64,000 nucleotides of DNA, from the NCBI RefSeq assembly GCF_000620845.1, contig NZ_KK211189.1:194501-258500 (forward strand). Direction: 5' to 3'. A program made the position numbers and the translations under genes. The notes beneath the pieces were generated by a model. The model made no database searches and was not told where the DNA came from. It worked only from the letters and a program-made list of their open reading frames with translations. How positions within the stretch are numbered: position 1 is the first letter of the stretch; each line of letters starts with the position of its first letter. Source of the DNA: Exiguobacterium marinum DSM 16307 (lineage in GTDB: Bacteria > Bacillota > Bacilli > Exiguobacteriales > Exiguobacteriaceae). Positions 62,132 through 64,000 of the stretch are shown here, piece by piece.

Positions 62132-62601
62132 GCCGCCTCCACGAGCCGGTCCAATTTGTCGTCATCGAGTTCAAGCGAGCTTTCTTTCTGCTTTGCCATC
62201 ATTCGGACGATTGCTTTGTCTAAAAAACCCATTCGTTCAAAGTCATAACCACTGCCAACGACCTCGACAAAATAGGCATGCTCGCGGAGTGATTCACGGT
62301 ACGCCTCTTCTAACTCACGAATCCGCTCTGATTCTGTCGGTGTCCCGGCACACAAATATAAAGCGAGGGGATGCTCAAGCAAGTGTGCTTCGTGAAGCGC
62401 CAACCATTCCTTCATTTCGTCCTGGATGGTTCCCATCCGAATCGAACTGCCGACGATGACGTGATCGATCGTCTCCCACATCACATTCGGCTCTTCTACG
62501 ATATTTTGGACATGAACGTCACCCGACAGACGTTCAGCGAGTAGAGCCGCTACTTTTTCACTCGTCCCATACCTGGAAGAGTAAGCGATTAAAGTACCCA
62601 T
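62095..62601 (-). CDS. flavodoxin-domain protein (HemG-like)
   Basis: 168 residues from ATG 62601. The FMN loop is TLIAYSSRYGTSEKVA (3-18), with GSSIRMGTIQ and YLCAGTPTESE after it, like the flavodoxin_5/HemG group, which can oxidise protoporphyrinogen. In this setting, without heme genes, the substrate is open. The 3' end overlaps the beta-helix gene tail to tail by 37 bases (62095-62131). The binding site GAAAAGAGGGAACGAC precedes the ATG. Confidence 0.8.
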   Translation of the reverse strand: MGTLIAYSSRYGTSEKVAALLAERLSGDVHVQNIVEEPNVMWETIDHVIVGSSIRMGTIQDEMKEWLALHEAHLLEHPLALYLCAGTPTESERIRELEEAYRESLREHAYFVEVVGSGYDFERMGFLDKAIVRMMAKQKESSLELDDDKLDRLVEAAQTSERTRSENP

Positions 62602-62674
62602 GTCGTTCCCTCTTTTCATTTCAGACGTTACTTACACTATTCCCGAATCATGAAAAGAAGATACGTGACCATTC

Positions 62675-62702
62675 AAAAAAGCTCGCCGAATGGCGAGCTT
62701 TT
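62675..62702 (-). terminator. terminator of the glucosidase gene
   Basis: AAAAGCTCGCC pairs with GGCGAGCTTTT; six T follow on the minus strand. Confidence 0.85.
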
Positions 62703-62704
62703 GG

Positions 62705-64000
62705 TCACAGTTTGTACACTTGCGCTTCGTACGGACGAAGCGTGAACGGTTCAATCGGTTCCATGTTGCCGATGACGCGTTCGTTTACGTCATATGGTAA
62801 ATCACGTTGTTGTGTTTCGCCCGAGAAGTTACAAAGCACGAGCCACGTCTCGCCTTCGAACGAACGTGTGAATGCATAGACCGCTTCATCTTCCGGCAAC
62901 AACAGCTCATACTTTCCATAGACAACGATTGGATTGGCTTTTCGGAGCGCAATCAATTGACGGTAGTAATGGAAGAGCGAATTCGGGTCTTTCCGTGCCG
63001 CTTCCGCATTGATGTCGACATAGTTCGGGTTGACCCCGATCCATGGCGTCCCAGTCGTGAAGCCGCCGTGCGCTTCGTCCGACCACTGAACTGGTGTGCG
63101 TGAATTGTCACGTCCCCGCTCATGAATTCCACGGAAGATCTCATCGTGTGTCAACAATCCTTTTGATGTGTAATCATGATAAGCATTCAACGTTTCAATA
63201 TCTCGGTATTGATCAATCGAATCAAAGGCGACGTTCGTCATGCCGAACTCTTCCCCTTGATAAATATATGGTGTTCCTTTTAATAGGTGAAGGAGTGTCG
63301 CGAGCATCTTCCCAGAACGGACACGGTATTCCGGTGAATCATTCCCAAAACGTGAGATAGCTCGAGGCTGGTCATGGTTACTCCAGTACAAGCTGTTCCA
63401 CCCTTCTTCTTCAAGTCCTTCTTGCCAACGTGAGAAGATCGTCTTCAGTTCGGTCAACTTCCAGTCCGTCGGATTCCACTTCCCGAAGCTCCCGTTCCCG
63501 ACGTCTACGTGCTCAAAGTGAAAGACCATGTTCAATTCGTTGCGGTCTTCCCCTGTATAAAGCTTCGCTTCTTCTACACTGACACCTGGCATCTCCCCGA
63601 CCGTGATCGTATCGTATTTCGATAAGACTTCTTGATTCATCTCCTGCATGAATTCATGGATGCGTGGTCCGTTAAAGAAGAATGGCGTACCGTCACCGTA
63701 TCCCGTTCCTTGTGTTTGACCGTCTGGGTAGCTTTGGTCTTTTGAGATCATGTTGATGACGTCCATTCGGAACCCATCGACCCCTTTATCGAGCCAATAC
63801 GTCATGAGGTCATACACTTCACGGCGAAGCGTCTCGCTTTCCCAGTTCAAATCCGGTTGCTTCTTACTGAAGAGGTGAAGGTAGTACTCATCGCTCGCCT
63901 CATCATACTGCCAAGCGCTACCGCCGAAGAAAGCTCCCCAGTTCGTCGGTGGTTGACCGTCCTTTCCTTTTTTCCAAATATAATAGTCACGATACGGACT
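62705..64000 (-). CDS. malL: oligo-1,6-glucosidase/alpha-glucosidase (GH13), 5' end cut off
   Basis: The visible 431 codons run past the right edge, where they read PYRDYYIWKKGKDGQPPTNW with no start. GH13 catalytic residues are all present: nucleophile in GVDGFRMDVINM, acid in ITVGEMPGVS, and Asp in SNHDQPRAISR. The QPPTNWGAFFGGSAWQYD loop and the FRGIHERGRDNSRTPVQW stretch match oligo-1,6-glucosidases of the MalL/trehalose-6-phosphate hydrolase group. It hydrolyses isomaltose-type or maltose-type sugars in the cytoplasm, and may use products linked to the PTS at 14.9 kb. Trehalose-6-phosphate hydrolase is the alternative. Confidence 0.9.
   Translation of the reverse strand, partial: SPYRDYYIWKKGKDGQPPTNWGAFFGGSAWQYDEASDEYYLHLFSKKQPDLNWESETLRREVYDLMTYWLDKGVDGFRMDVINMISKDQSYPDGQTQGTGYGDGTPFFFNGPRIHEFMQEMNQEVLSKYDTITVGEMPGVSVEEAKLYTGEDRNELNMVFHFEHVDVGNGSFGKWNPTDWKLTELKTIFSRWQEGLEEEGWNSLYWSNHDQPRAISRFGNDSPEYRVRSGKMLATLLHLLKGTPYIYQGEEFGMTNVAFDSIDQYRDIETLNAYHDYTSKGLLTHDEIFRGIHERGRDNSRTPVQWSDEAHGGFTTGTPWIGVNPNYVDINAEAARKDPNSLFHYYRQLIALRKANPIVVYGKYELLLPEDEAVYAFTRSFEGETWLVLCNFSGETQQRDLPYDVNERVIGNMEPIEPFTLRPYEAQVYKL

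Overview
The window looks like a stretch of chromosome from a low-GC Gram-positive bacterium, most likely Exiguobacterium. The evidence is strong AGGAGG-type ribosome binding sites, GC near one half by eye, and close resemblance to Bacillus subtilis gene sets: yojF-bshB2, queCDEF under a preQ1 riboswitch, xpt-pbuX under a purine riboswitch, lutABC, pdxK with both cysteines of the dual-Cys kinase, and catE beside an HxlR gene. The genus is an inference from gene content. No rRNA, tRNA, CRISPR array or prophage was seen, and no gap between genes exceeds 300 bases.

Layout. 0-9 kb: lipid kinase, GNAT enzyme, CBS-ACT protein, PdxK, bacillithiol deacetylase BshB2 with YojF, a 30-residue membrane peptide, a broken MFS gene, a DJ-1/PfpI stress protein, AAG glycosylase and NhaC. 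9-11.5 kb: queC-D-E-F, the complete preQ0-to-preQ1 pathway. 11.5-14.7 kb: small membrane and RNA-modification genes. 14.7-19 kb: an alpha-glucoside-type PTS IIBC under three operators spaced 22 bp apart, then an EEP-family hydrolase and an MFS exporter. 19-24 kb: purine transport and salvage. 24-31.8 kb: ABC-F ATPase, PpaC, stress genes, a LacI-type regulator and PbuG with PurR boxes. 32-34.9 kb: lutABC lactate oxidation with a cre site. 34.9-36.7 kb: an IS1182-like element abutting lutC.

36.7-40.2 kb holds a PadR regulator, an adhesin-like repeat protein and an orphan histidine kinase. 40.3-42.3 kb is an HxlR-nitroreductase-SDR group. 42.3-49.9 kb is a complete mannosylglycerate pathway: MngA imports and phosphorylates, MngB hydrolyses, GlxK and ManA feed both products into glycolysis, and an RpiR-type protein probably regulates. 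50-55.9 kb includes CorC, YpcP behind a structured leader, CatE/HxlR, and a cluster of four DnaA-box-like sequences before an LD-carboxypeptidase gene. 55.9-58.5 kb is a TPR-type XRE regulator divergent from an MFS exporter, with two matching 17-bp operators. 58.5-64 kb holds small membrane and stress proteins, a cold-shock protein, a beta-helix protein, a flavodoxin and a truncated oligo-1,6-glucosidase.

Three sites resembling SigB promoters (before 6847, 28625 and 59953) suggest a general stress regulon. No wholly new defence or mobile system was recognised. The points most worth checking are the DnaA-box cluster, the triple PTS operator, the TPR-regulator/MFS pair, the mannosylglycerate operon and the structured leaders of nhaC and ypcP.
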